This document shows positions 26,020 to 34,872 of a stretch of 64,000 bases of DNA, piece after piece. The translations under genes and the position numbers were made by a program. Source of the stretch: Lederbergia lenta NBRC 16444 (GTDB lineage Bacteria > Bacillota > Bacilli > Bacillales > Bacillaceae_C). The stretch is from the NCBI RefSeq assembly GCF_001591545.1, contig NZ_BCVC01000003.1:310001-374000 (forward strand), read 5' to 3'. The notes beneath the pieces are model-generated. The model had not been told where the DNA came from and did not search any database. It saw nothing but the letters and a program-made list of their open reading frames with translations. Position 1 is the stretch's first letter. Each line of letters begins with the position of its first letter.

Positions 26020-26130
26020 TTATTCCGCCCACTTATACACTAGGTGTGGGGAAGTGGACGTGCTATTTTTTATTCGAATATCAATTAACCTTAACCAACC
26101 AGGGGGTTCCGATTTCTCCACACTACACAT
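26020..26130 (-). CDS. Candidate 36-residue leader ORF before mgtE
   Basis: Small ORF between the M-box terminator and mgtE. It starts at an ATG with AAGGAGG 7 bases before it, an excellent ribosome site (an ATG two codons earlier is closer to it), encodes MCSVEKSEPPGWLRLIDIRI followed by KNSTSTSPHLVYKWAE, and ends 14 bases before the mgtE start. The 3' end overlaps an inverted repeat (CCACTT/AAGTGG with an inner ACAC/GTGT, 26029-26057) that precedes the mgtE ribosome site. No homolog is recognised. It could be a regulatory leader peptide or a small protein; translation is inferred from the ribosome site only. Confidence 0.45.
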   Translation of the reverse strand: MCSVEKSEPPGWLRLIDIRIKNSTSTSPHLVYKWAE

Positions 26131-26253
26131 CCCCATCACCTCCTTAAAGGAATAAAACGCATGTTATTTAAGCCCTTGCCCTCTTCATTCGGGTGCCTCG
26201 AATTCGCTTCTGGTTCATCCGTAAAACTACGCTTTGTCATTTCTTGAATCATT

Positions 26254-26470
26254 AAAAAACACCCCTCTACAAAGGGGTGTTCAGCATAAAATAATATAAG
26301 TGAATAAACCTCCTTCGTAGAGCTTTAGCACTATATGGCATAGGATAGTATGATCCAGCTACATTAAAAACCACCTTAAGCCGATGGTCTCTGTTGACCC
26401 ATTGGAGTCTTTCGACATTTCTGGGCAGCAGCGTATCTCCATATAGGAGCCTCACCTAACGAGGGTTGTT
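26254..26470 (-). ncRNA. M-box (ykoK) magnesium riboswitch with terminator
   Basis: Read on the - strand the leader contains the conserved M-box blocks in order: GTTAGGTGAGGCTCCTATAT, GGAGATACGCTGCTGCCCAG, AAATGTCGAAAGACTCCAAT, GGGTCAACAGAGACCATCGG, CTTAAGGTGG and the GTAGCT/AGCTCTACG pairing. It ends in a terminator, AACACCCCT with AGGGGTGTTTTTT (26282-26254). High Mg2+ would favour termination before the small ORF and mgtE. Confidence 0.95.
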
Positions 26471-26494
26471 GATTTTATTTTCAAATTCTTATTA

Positions 26495-26523
26495 ATAATA
26501 AGGATCATCTAAGCAATTGTCAA
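26495..26523 (-). promoter_or_regulatory. Sigma-A promoter of the M-box transcript
   Basis: On the - strand TTGACA (26523-26518) and TATTAT (26500-26495) are 17 bases apart. An inverted repeat, AGGATCAT (26500-26507) with ATGATCCT (26524-26531), brackets the spacer and -35 box. The remaining sequence up to 26665 shows nothing else. Confidence 0.75.
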
Positions 26524-26665
26524 ATGATCCTGGTCATTTACTATAGTAATTCCCATATTTAAAACCATCAACTTGAAATTTACCCTTCCTCTTTGTTATT
26601 AAACAATAATACTTTATTCTTTTTTGGGAGACACTATTCATGCCGAATGATAAGGAGGTTATTTA

Positions 26666-27670
26666 ATGACAAATCATGACCATATAAAATTAACTTCAAG
26701 CGAGTTATCTGTTTTGTTTGGATTGTATATGAAAGAAACATTGGCAGTTTGCGTTAATTCGTATTTTTTAGAACATGTAGAAACTCCTGAGATCAGATCT
26801 TGTTTGGAGTATTCATTAAACTTATCAGAATCACATATTGTCACATTAAAGAAAATTTATCATGAGGAGGATCTTCCTACACCAACTGGGTTTACAGAAC
26901 AAGATGTCAATACGAAAGCACCACGACTATTTAGTGATGAGATGATACTTCATTATGTTCTTAATATCGGTATTATGGGACTAACTTCTTACAGTGTTGT
27001 ACTTCCAAGTACTACCCGTAATGATATTCGCACACATGTTACATCTTGGTTACATTCATCAACTGATTTATTTAATCGTGCAACAAATCTATTACTTGAA
27101 AAAGGGTTGTACATACGTCCCCCCTATATCCCTTATCCAAAGCAAACAGAGTTCGTTAATAAACAACACTTTTTAGCTGGATGGATCGGAGAGCAAAGGC
27201 CTTTAACGAGTAATGAAATTTCACTCCTATTTATGAATTTATATCGAAATACGCTGGGAGGTTCCCTATTAACAGGCTTTTCTCAAATCGCGCAATCGAA
27301 GGAAGTGCGGAAATTCATGACGAGAGGAACAGAAATTGCCAAGCATCATAGTGCTATTTTCAGTAAGTTTTTAGCAGAAAGCAACTTGGCTACACCTGTT
27401 TCTTCCAATCTTACCGTTACAACCTCTCAGGAACCTGTATTTTCCGACAAATTGCTCATGTTTCATACAGATTCATTAAATAATGCCGGTATCGGTTTTT
27501 ATGGGCAAAGTTTAGCAGGTAGTCCTAGGAGGGATTTAGCAACCGCTTATAGCCGTTTATTAATAGAAACCGGGGAATTTGTTACGGATGGGGCGCAAAT
27601 AATGATTTCCAATGGATGGCTTGAAAAACCTCCTTCCGCTCCAGATCGAAAAGATTTGGCGAAGGGTTAA
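26666..27670 (+). CDS. DUF3231 family protein
   Basis: 334-residue protein of the DUF3231 family, common in spore-forming bacilli and often encoded in several copies. It consists of two homologous halves of about 160 residues, each opening with a T/S-S-x-E-L/I-S-x-L-F/L-x-L/M-Y motif (TSSELSVLFGLYMKE near residue 10 and TSNEISLLFMNLYRN near 187) and composed of helices resembling a ferritin-like bundle. No signal or membrane segment. AAGGAGG lies 8 bases before the ATG. It is followed 6 bases later by a membrane protein gene, so they form an operon. The function is unknown; a spore-related role is a guess from distribution. Confidence 0.88.
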   Translation: MTNHDHIKLTSSELSVLFGLYMKETLAVCVNSYFLEHVETPEIRSCLEYSLNLSESHIVTLKKIYHEEDLPTPTGFTEQDVNTKAPRLFSDEMILHYVLNIGIMGLTSYSVVLPSTTRNDIRTHVTSWLHSSTDLFNRATNLLLEKGLYIRPPYIPYPKQTEFVNKQHFLAGWIGEQRPLTSNEISLLFMNLYRNTLGGSLLTGFSQIAQSKEVRKFMTRGTEIAKHHSAIFSKFLAESNLATPVSSNLTVTTSQEPVFSDKLLMFHTDSLNNAGIGFYGQSLAGSPRRDLATAYSRLLIETGEFVTDGAQIMISNGWLEKPPSAPDRKDLAKG

Positions 27671-27676
27671 AATGAT

Positions 27677-28138
27677 GTGGAAGCAAAAGAGAAGTTATTT
27701 TGGAGTATTGCCCTTCCTGGATTCGGTCAATTATTAAACGGAAAATATATCAAAGGAATAGTATTTATTTCCTTGGAGTTTTTAATTAATGTACAGGCGC
27801 ATTTTAATGAGGTGATTATTTCTAGTTTTCATGGAGATGTTAACCATGCGATTAATCAAGCCGATTTTCAATGGCTTATGTTTTACCCTTGTTTATACTT
27901 TTTCGCCATGTGGGATGCATTTAAAGATGCAGGAGGTGGAAAAGAACCATATTCCTATCTGCCATTTGCCTTCTCCGCGTATTTTGTAACATTAGGCACC
28001 ATTTATTCACCAAAGCTTTCTTTATTTGGTGTATTATTAGGTCCTATTTGGCTTCCGATGTTAAGTGTCATCCCAGGAATCTTTGTTGGTCTATTATTGA
28101 AAAGGCTGATGACCAAAAAGTTAAATAACAAAGATTAA
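27677..28138 (+). CDS. Conserved small membrane protein
   Basis: 153-residue membrane protein with four hydrophobic segments. It begins EAKEKLFWSIALPGFGQLLN, a motif seen in a family of Bacillus membrane proteins (PGFGQxxNGxYxKG) that is related to TM2-like modules. The start is GTG, with only a poor AAGGG about 13 bases upstream, so it is probably translated by coupling to the DUF3231 gene that ends 6 bases before. A terminator follows its stop directly. The role is unknown. Confidence 0.75.
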   Translation: MEAKEKLFWSIALPGFGQLLNGKYIKGIVFISLEFLINVQAHFNEVIISSFHGDVNHAINQADFQWLMFYPCLYFFAMWDAFKDAGGGKEPYSYLPFAFSAYFVTLGTIYSPKLSLFGVLLGPIWLPMLSVIPGIFVGLLLKRLMTKKLNNKD

Positions 28139-28174
28139 GAAACGGCAGAATAACATATCTGCCGTTTCTTTTTT
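28137..28174 (+). terminator. Terminator of the DUF3231 operon
   Basis: AAGAAACGGCAGA (28137-28149) pairs perfectly with TCTGCCGTTTCTT (28158-28170), followed by TTTT. Confidence 0.9.
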
Positions 28175-28326
28175 CGTCTCTTTATTCAAGTTAGAATAAC
28201 TCTTCCTTTATTATACTCTTATCATAACACGGAATAAAGTAAATTATCAGTCTATATTTTAAATTAATGTTAAAGTACAATGAAAACGCCCTAAAATTTA
28301 TTTTCAGAGGAGAGATAACTAACTTT

Positions 28327-29673
28327 ATGAGTAAAGACAAAGTACAAAGGTTTACTTTATTCGCGCTAACTTGGCCAATATTTATCGAAATTATTCTGAA
28401 TCGATTAATGGGAATCGCTGATACTATAATGCTTAGTTATTATTCAGACAATGCTGTAGCCGCAGTAGGCTTCTCCAATCAAATAGTTATGATGACTATT
28501 ATGTTATGCAGTATGTTGACCGTCGGTACAACCATTCTTGTTTCACGACATTTAGGTGCGAAGGGGTATAAAAGTGCTTCTGAAATTGCTCGTGTTTCCA
28601 TTTCTCTCAATTCTCTATTCGGTTTGTTTATAGGTATAATCTTGATTTTATTCGCTGCCGATCTGTTACGAATCATGGGTCTCCCTGAGGAGCTAATGCA
28701 AGATGCATCGATTTACTTAATGATTATCGGTGGTTGTTCTTTCATTCAAGCTTTGATGTTAACAGTATCAGCGGTAATCAGAGGTCATGGTTTTACGAAA
28801 CAAGTCATGTACGTGATCACTGGGGTCAATATATTAAACATCATAGGAAACTATTTATTTATCTTTGGTCCTTTCGGTATTCCAGTATTAGGTGTTCAAG
28901 GAGTTGCGATTGCAACGGTAGTAAGTAGAATAGTAGGTGTTATTGTTCTATTTATTATTTTAGTGAAATGGGTTGGAGAAAGAGTTCCTCTATCAAAACT
29001 TTTACACTTTCCGAAACAGCATGTAAAAAGTCTCTTGAAAATAGGAATACCTTCCTCTGTAGACTCAGCTGCGTGGAATCTACAGATGGTTGTAATCACT
29101 GTTTTTATTGCTTTGCTAGGAACGGTTGCTCTGACAACTAATGTGTATTCCACAAATATAAGAGTGTTTATTACAGCTTTCTCCGGCGCTATTGGGCAAG
29201 GAACATTAATTCTTATATCCCGAAAAATTGGAGCAAGAAAGTTCGACGATGCCTATCAACAAAGTATACGCCTCTATAAAATAGCGGCTAGTGTTGCATT
29301 AGGTGTAGCTACATTATTTTTTGTTTTTTCCAAGCCGATACTCCGTATCTTTACAGATAAGCCAGAAATACTTACATTAGGGGGCACTCTTCTTCTTTTA
29401 ACATTACTATTAGAGCCTGGACGTGCGTTTAATTTAGTGTTTAATAATTCTCTTAAAGCGGCGGGGGATATCAATTATCCGGTGATGGTAGGTATTCTTG
29501 GTATGTGGTTAATTAGTGTGCCAATTGCCTATATACTAGGCATACATTTTGGTTTGGGCTTGATTGGGGTCTGGATCGGTTTTATCGTTGATGAGTGGGT
29601 CCGTGGACTTATATTAATGCAGCGCTGGCGATCGAGAGTGTGGGTAAACAAGCAAATCGAAAGCGATGATTAG
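28327..29673 (+). CDS. MATE-family efflux transporter
   Basis: About 448 residues with twelve membrane segments in two homologous halves, typical of multidrug and toxic-compound extrusion proteins (Na+ or H+ antiport). Family features include LTWPIFIEIILNRLMGIADTI at the start and GIPSSVDSAAWNLQMVV opening the second half. Starts are ambiguous: the frame is open from an ATG at 28267, while the ATG at 28327 begins right before the first helix but has its GGAG 14 bases upstream. The product resembles other MATE proteins best from 28327. The substrate is unknown. It is monocistronic. Confidence 0.85.
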   Translation: MSKDKVQRFTLFALTWPIFIEIILNRLMGIADTIMLSYYSDNAVAAVGFSNQIVMMTIMLCSMLTVGTTILVSRHLGAKGYKSASEIARVSISLNSLFGLFIGIILILFAADLLRIMGLPEELMQDASIYLMIIGGCSFIQALMLTVSAVIRGHGFTKQVMYVITGVNILNIIGNYLFIFGPFGIPVLGVQGVAIATVVSRIVGVIVLFIILVKWVGERVPLSKLLHFPKQHVKSLLKIGIPSSVDSAAWNLQMVVITVFIALLGTVALTTNVYSTNIRVFITAFSGAIGQGTLILISRKIGARKFDDAYQQSIRLYKIAASVALGVATLFFVFSKPILRIFTDKPEILTLGGTLLLLTLLLEPGRAFNLVFNNSLKAAGDINYPVMVGILGMWLISVPIAYILGIHFGLGLIGVWIGFIVDEWVRGLILMQRWRSRVWVNKQIESDD

Positions 29674-29725
29674 GCGTGGCCAAAAAAACAACGCCCTCAT
29701 TTAAATGGATTAGCCTAATCCACAC

Positions 29726-29826
29726 TCTGTTGATTGAACTCCTTTGGGAAGAACGGATAACGAGAGATCCTCTGCGGATGCACTAGCACACTGAGGTAGC
29801 TCCCTTCCCCCAAAAAGCGAATGCCC
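29726..29826. repeat. Possible degenerate Bacillus intergenic repeat
   Basis: CTGTTGATTGAACTCC at the left and GCTCCCTTCCCCCAAAAAGC further on recall the edges of a palindromic repeat widespread between genes in Bacillus relatives. The match is by eye and weak. Confidence 0.3.
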
Positions 29827-29897
29827 ATACAACAACGCAATAGCAAGGTTAACATGTTTTATAAGAGAAGGGAACTATCCAGTAGGCATTTTTCTTT

Positions 29898-30605
29898 CTA
29901 TATTAGCAGTAACGCGTCTAAATCTAGAATTCGTAGTTTTTTCTGTCCCATTTGCTCAATCCAGCCAGCTTCTTCAAAGCTAGTAAGTTTTCGACTGATC
30001 GTTTCCGGCGTTGTTCCAAGATAAGATGCTAGATTCTTCCGCGACATCGGCAACGTAATATTCATCGACTTGCTTTGCTCTGTCTGTTCAGCCAAATAAA
30101 GAGCAACTCTAGTATCCACATCTTCTGTAGCAAAGCTAGTCGCTAGTATTTCTACTCGGTCAAGGCGCTTCGAAAATTCGCTTAAAATTTTCAACGAAAT
30201 TTGTGGATACCTCAGTAGATAGTTTTGGAGAGCATCACGACTCATCATACATATCTCCGTTTTCTCCATCGCTTCTGCATATGAGTCATGAACAGATTCG
30301 CTAAAAAGTGCGTGTTCTCCAGTGAAATCACCTGGCTCTAAAATCCTTATAATTTGCTCTTTTCCTGATTCAGATAAACGGTAAATTTTCACTTTTCCCT
30401 TATGAATAATATATAAGGAATTAAATGGATCGCCAGCATTATACAAGGATTCTCCTCGTTTGAATGTAATAGATTGAGTTGTTTTCACGATCTCAGACAT
30501 TTCATCATGTGCTAGATGATTAAAAATTGGCACGATGGAGATACACATTTTTTGCATATCATTCGTATTAATCGTTGGATGGTTACATGTCTTGCTTTCA
30601 CTCAT
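29898..30605 (-). CDS. Crp/Fnr-family transcriptional regulator
   Basis: 235-residue regulator with a cyclic-nucleotide-binding-type beta barrel (about 30-120, motif GDPFNSLYIIHKGKVKIYRL) and a winged-helix domain at about 165-225 with the recognition helix PMSRKNLASYLGTTPETISR. Cysteines at positions 7 and 21, plus one near 118, leave open a redox or iron-sulfur sensing role as in Fnr or Flp proteins, but the spacing does not match E. coli Fnr. GAGGTG lies just before the ATG. The target genes are not evident. It stands alone downstream of the rlmA cluster, on the same strand. Confidence 0.88.
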   Translation of the reverse strand: MSESKTCNHPTINTNDMQKMCISIVPIFNHLAHDEMSEIVKTTQSITFKRGESLYNAGDPFNSLYIIHKGKVKIYRLSESGKEQIIRILEPGDFTGEHALFSESVHDSYAEAMEKTEICMMSRDALQNYLLRYPQISLKILSEFSKRLDRVEILATSFATEDVDTRVALYLAEQTEQSKSMNITLPMSRKNLASYLGTTPETISRKLTSFEEAGWIEQMGQKKLRILDLDALLLI

Positions 30606-30748
30606 GTTTTCACCTCTTCATTCGTCCTTCAAGTTCAACTTTTCACCTATGGCTCTTCCGCGTATATTGTTGTTATTTAACCTCTTTGTGAGGTCTTACA
30701 TTAGCGTGGGCTATTAGTAACAATCTTATTTAAAACGTCCTCATCCAT

Positions 30749-31618
30749 TCATCTCTTCCGTCTTTTTCCTACCAAAATAGTCATGTCAACTGTAATATCC
30801 ATTGCTGACGTATCACTTACTTGCTTGCGTTTTGCTTCATTTGCTGACCATGATAGCGGGGTCATTTTCACTAAATCATTCAATAGTGGCTGTTCTAACC
30901 GAACTTGATACTTAACTTCTTGGGTTTTTATTAAATCAAATTTTTCTTGAAATCGACTCATTGTCTTCTCATTGTCAAAGTTCTCTTTATCCCCATAGAA
31001 GATCTTTCGAAGCTCTTGCAGATAAGCGCTGTTTGGTATTACTTTTATAAGCTGGCCATCATCTGTGAGCAATCTATCGAACTCAGAGTAGTTAGACGGA
31101 GATAAAACATTCAAGATGAACGGAAACTTTTGATTAGCGAGCGGTGTTTTGGCTAAATCGGCAACTAGCCAAATTGTTTTTGAAGGGTTACTTGCTGCGA
31201 GTTGAATTCCTTCTTTTGAAATATCCGCACCAAAACCAATTGTATTTCCGGTAACATATTTCTGTATTTGCGCTAAATGAGATCCCTCCCCACAACCAGC
31301 GTCAAAGATAGCTATATTTTCGCTTAACCGTGCGCTTTCGACTAAATCAGCAATGGCTTCTATAAGTGGCGTGAAAAATCCACTTTCGGCAATTCTTTGC
31401 CTAGATTGAAACAATGCCTTATCATATTTCGTATCTACAGACTGTGACAGTAGGTGAATATAGCCTTTTTTTGCAAGATCATAGCTATGACCTTCTGTGC
31501 AAACTAATGTTGTATTATTTTCAAATAACATCGACCTTGTACAGATTGGACAACTGAAAAAATGAGCGTGCTCTGCAATTAATTCAGCAGTAATCGACTT
31601 TCTACTCTGTTGGGACAT
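30749..31618 (-). CDS. rlmA: 23S rRNA (guanine-N1)-methyltransferase, RlmA family
   Basis: 289-residue SAM-dependent enzyme that methylates N1 of a guanine in hairpin 35 of 23S rRNA (G745 for RlmAI, G748 for the Gram-positive RlmAII type). An N-terminal zinc-binding module has Cys23, Cys26, Cys40 and His44 (FSCPICTRSM, VCTEGHSYDLAKKGYIHLL). The SAM-binding loop is FDAGCGEGSHLA (about 105-116). The length is normal. Which of the two guanines is targeted cannot be decided here. It follows the FemAB-like gene by 29 bases with GGAAGGG before its ATG, so it may be carried on the same transcript, although its function appears unrelated to that cluster. Confidence 0.88.
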   Translation of the reverse strand: MSQQSRKSITAELIAEHAHFFSCPICTRSMLFENNTTLVCTEGHSYDLAKKGYIHLLSQSVDTKYDKALFQSRQRIAESGFFTPLIEAIADLVESARLSENIAIFDAGCGEGSHLAQIQKYVTGNTIGFGADISKEGIQLAASNPSKTIWLVADLAKTPLANQKFPFILNVLSPSNYSEFDRLLTDDGQLIKVIPNSAYLQELRKIFYGDKENFDNEKTMSRFQEKFDLIKTQEVKYQVRLEQPLLNDLVKMTPLSWSANEAKRKQVSDTSAMDITVDMTILVGKRRKR

Positions 31619-31647
31619 AATAACCCTTCCTTTTCCTATTTGAACTC

Positions 31648-32766
31648 TTATCTAAATTTCCAAAGTATTCTACTTCCTACTGTGTATGTGAGGAATTGAA
31701 TTGCCTGCCAATTTAATCTGTCTTTAATTGGCAAATGCTTCGTATAAATATAACTATACTCCATTTCAGGCTGACAACCACGTGCCTTTTTATAACTTCC
31801 CGCTCCACCTGAATTATTCATTAGAATCTTTTTTTCCCGTGCTACTTCATACAGCTGATTTGAAAGCATTCGATAAATACCAGTCTTCTCATCTAGGTCC
31901 GTATCCCAGCCGAAAAACGGGGTCGCCATTTGATCATTCATAATAAAATATCCACCAAAAGCCACGCATGTATCGTGATTTAATGTAATCATATCAAATC
32001 TTCCATTCCGACACATTTCATACATGAAGTGCGCAGTGTACTGTGGGTTATTCGGTGAATATTTCTGCAAATATAATTTATCATAAAGTCGTTCACATTC
32101 ATCCATGTCGATTTCATTTAAAATTTCTTTCTTAATAAGTCCTGACTTTTTAAAATTGGAACGGTCGCGCGCATGGTCCTTCTTCTGTCCCTTCGTCATC
32201 CTATCTGCCGAATGCCAGTAATAAATGACACGACTTCCATAAGGTTGATAGCCTCCATCTTTTAGCTGATCTATCCAATCCGAAGCTGTCTTTTCATTTA
32301 GGGAACGGAAACCGATTGCGTGCTCAGGAAATTCCTGCGCCAGAAATGCAGTTATCTTTTCCACGTCCATCTCACATTTACTGGCATATAGATTTGTGGA
32401 AACGAGAAAATTATGTATATAAATAATTCTGTTCTTTACGCGGCGAATACAACCATCTAGAAACCGAATAATTGAACGAATGATACTACGAGTAAAGCGA
32501 GAATCAATATACTGTGTTAGCTCATCCTTCAACGAAATGACATACTGCCCATATGGCGACACAATCCAACTGTCATCATAATTCTCCGTCGTCACCGTCA
32601 TTGGATAAATCCAGTTTCCCGTTCGTATCGCATATACCTCACTATGAATATTGCGAATCTTTTCCGACAATCCTCCCATCATGACTTGAAGAAAAGGTTC
32701 TACTTCTTGCCGATTTTCGCATCTAAACCAATCAATACTTTGAAAATCTTTATAAAGTGCAATCAT
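31648..32766 (-). CDS. FemAB/GNAT-like aminoacyl- or acyltransferase
   Basis: 372-residue soluble protein whose C-terminal part (about 180-340) has the pattern of a GNAT-like fold as found in FemAB-type peptidyl transferases and related peptidoglycan-biosynthesis-annotated proteins: a basic helix RMTKGQKKDHARDRSNFKKS, a VAFGGYFIMNDQMATPFFGW strand pair and the GGAGSYKKARG loop. It is the sixth and last gene of the KAS III cluster, overlapping the adenylate-forming enzyme gene by 4 bases (ATGA). A plausible role is transfer of an acyl or aminoacyl group to the pathway product. Assignment to the superfamily is fairly secure, the reaction is not known. Confidence 0.65.
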   Translation of the reverse strand: MIALYKDFQSIDWFRCENRQEVEPFLQVMMGGLSEKIRNIHSEVYAIRTGNWIYPMTVTTENYDDSWIVSPYGQYVISLKDELTQYIDSRFTRSIIRSIIRFLDGCIRRVKNRIIYIHNFLVSTNLYASKCEMDVEKITAFLAQEFPEHAIGFRSLNEKTASDWIDQLKDGGYQPYGSRVIYYWHSADRMTKGQKKDHARDRSNFKKSGLIKKEILNEIDMDECERLYDKLYLQKYSPNNPQYTAHFMYEMCRNGRFDMITLNHDTCVAFGGYFIMNDQMATPFFGWDTDLDEKTGIYRMLSNQLYEVAREKKILMNNSGGAGSYKKARGCQPEMEYSYIYTKHLPIKDRLNWQAIQFLTYTVGSRILWKFR

Positions 32767-34052
32767 CGCTTCTGAACCCGGCGCAACTTTACGCCTGCCT
32801 CTGGCGGTATATATGGAAAAATTGTAAGATCAACTGGGACACAGGCCATTTTTGAAAAGAGTGCTAGGAATGATCGCTTAATAGCATCGCCATCTTGGAC
32901 GTTTGTCACATAAATCGCTAATGTACCGTCCTTCTCTTGGATTACTCTAAATTGATCGCGCTCATCGCCGTGCAAAATGAGCGTACGACGGATAAAATCT
33001 GGAAACATGGCTACTTCCTCACCACTATCGGCTCCCTCAAAAATAAAAATATCATCACTCCGTCCATCAATCCGATCTAACACTGTACATGCACTGCCAC
33101 ATCGACAAAGCTCATCCTTTTCCACAAGCAAATCATTCAATCTATAACGAATAATTGGCTGGGCCATCCGCGAGAAATCGGTAATAATTGGCGAAAATAT
33201 ACCTTTCTCTTCATCGATATACTCCTTTTCAATATACACAAATTCCTCATTCAAATGAAGATTGCCTTCTTTGCAAGTATGTGCGAGAAAGCCCTCTGTA
33301 CATTGATAGATTTGGTGAATGGTCTGGTCGAATGCTTGTGCTAAATATGCTTGATCCTTTTTCTCCAGCACTTCCGCTACGCTAATCACTCTTTTGAATG
33401 GAGGTCGGTCTTTTAAATCGGCAATGATCCGGAGCATACTTGGCGGGGCTATGACAATATCTGGTGAAAGGGCCCGTAATTTATTTACATTTTCATTCAC
33501 CGGGTCTAGTAAATCATAGAATGTAAACTGAATGGTACTGCTAGAAACCGTCTCATAGAGATTACTGTTAGCTCGAAGAAAAAATGCTACCTTCTGTTTA
33601 CGGATAATTGACTTTGGCAACATCTTTGCCAGCATAATGCCTGCCCATCTTTCCCTCTCCTCGGGTGATACGAGAAAAAGCCCTCGGTTCCCAGAAGTTC
33701 CCGATGATAAGCCAATAGTGACACCATTGAGCATGGGGGAAAAATCTCGAGATTCTTCCGCTTTCAGTGCAACATCGAAAGCCTGTTTTTTTGCAATGCC
33801 AACTGTATTTATTTTATCGAAGTTCTTCATCATAAATAGCTTATCCGTGATCGGTAATGTATCAAGCGTATCTATTGATAATTGGTTCCTTTCTAATTGA
33901 GATAATCCCGTAAAATAGGCCAAATTAGAAGGTAACTTTTTAAAAAAACGATCTAGTTGCTGACGCTGATGACGTTCAAGTTCTTGTCGTGATGTAAAAG
34001 ATTGACGATATCGGGTTTTCAAATAATGCTGAAGCACACGAATTTTATTCAT
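32763..34052 (-). CDS. Adenylate-forming enzyme, PaaK/CoF390-synthetase-like
   Basis: About 429 residues, related to phenylacetate-CoA ligase and coenzyme F390 synthetase-type adenylating enzymes. The ATP-binding loop is IGLSSGTSGNRGLF (SSGTSGNRG at 116-124). A later segment has the family's YRLNDLL core motif followed by CRCGSAC, a cysteine cluster, and then the hinge DRIDGRSDDIF. Such enzymes activate a carboxylate as the acyl-adenylate and often pass it to a thiol. The ATG at 34052 is chosen for GGAGG 6 bases before it; it overlaps the stop of the metallo-hydrolase gene by 8 bases. It probably activates the acyl or amino acid substrate in the cluster's pathway. Confidence 0.8.
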   Translation of the reverse strand: MNKIRVLQHYLKTRYRQSFTSRQELERHQRQQLDRFFKKLPSNLAYFTGLSQLERNQLSIDTLDTLPITDKLFMMKNFDKINTVGIAKKQAFDVALKAEESRDFSPMLNGVTIGLSSGTSGNRGLFLVSPEERERWAGIMLAKMLPKSIIRKQKVAFFLRANSNLYETVSSSTIQFTFYDLLDPVNENVNKLRALSPDIVIAPPSMLRIIADLKDRPPFKRVISVAEVLEKKDQAYLAQAFDQTIHQIYQCTEGFLAHTCKEGNLHLNEEFVYIEKEYIDEEKGIFSPIITDFSRMAQPIIRYRLNDLLVEKDELCRCGSACTVLDRIDGRSDDIFIFEGADSGEEVAMFPDFIRRTLILHGDERDQFRVIQEKDGTLAIYVTNVQDGDAIKRSFLALFSKMACVPVDLTIFPYIPPEAGVKLRRVQKR

Positions 34053-34872
34053 GAGAAACCTCCGTACAATGGGATGGAATGATTTGATATTCGGGGTGTA
34101 ACTTCCGGAAATGCACCACTTGATCAAATGTCTCTTTATACTCTTTCCAAGAGGACATAATCAGCCCTGCCGCTCGGTTCGGTAAAGATTTCGCGCGAAT
34201 AGCCTCAGATGACCAAGTTGCATCCGCACATAAAAAAACATCGTTAAAGAAGACCCCAAATTGGCCTTTTGCATGGCCTTCTAAAAATACGGCAATGACG
34301 GATCCATCTCCGAGAATGTCGTAACCTTTTGAAAAAGGGGCATGTGTTTTATTTATAGGAAGAATTGGAGTCTCTTCGATGAAAACTGCCCGTTCACTAA
34401 AATCTTCCGGGATTGTTCCTGGCAAATATGCCTGCCTTACAGCTTTGGCCCCTTTACAATCCCTAACAGCTTCCCATGCCCTATTACTACAAACGATTTT
34501 TGCATGAGGAAAGTCAAGCAACCCTCCCGTATGGTCACCATGAAAATGAGAAAGAATAATTGTCTTTATTTCATTGGTATTTATCCCACTATCCTCCAAC
34601 TGAGTCTTCAAACTATCTTGCGATGAATAAGTTACTGGTGTGCCATAACGATACAATTTATATGGAAGGCGTTCACTAGCAGTAAAGAATTGATCACCAT
34701 ATCCTGTATCAAAAAGAACATATCCCTCCTCGTGATCTATTAGAAATGCAAGAGATGGAAAATGCACTTGTTTGAACTTTCCTCCCGCCCGTGCAATAAA
34801 GTCATAGCTCGAACAAGAGCCCGTCTTAAATGCCTTCACACCTTTTATTTTGTTCGTGCCACCAAGTTGCAT
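34045..34872 (-). CDS. Metallo-beta-lactamase-fold hydrolase
   Basis: About 275 residues with the metal motif SHFHGDHTGG (His109, His111, Asp113, His114), EGHAKGQFGV carrying a further His, and CADATW carrying the bridging Asp. The layout is close to N-acyl homoserine lactonases and other lactone hydrolases of the superfamily. Its start overlaps the end of the SDR gene by about 47 bases; the ATG at 34872 is preferred over a TTG three codons earlier because GGAAGGG is then 10 bases away. In the cluster it could open a lactone, remove a thioester or act as an editing hydrolase; that is inference. Confidence 0.82.
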   Translation of the reverse strand: MQLGGTNKIKGVKAFKTGSCSSYDFIARAGGKFKQVHFPSLAFLIDHEEGYVLFDTGYGDQFFTASERLPYKLYRYGTPVTYSSQDSLKTQLEDSGINTNEIKTIILSHFHGDHTGGLLDFPHAKIVCSNRAWEAVRDCKGAKAVRQAYLPGTIPEDFSERAVFIEETPILPINKTHAPFSKGYDILGDGSVIAVFLEGHAKGQFGVFFNDVFLCADATWSSEAIRAKSLPNRAAGLIMSSWKEYKETFDQVVHFRKLHPEYQIIPSHCTEVSHE

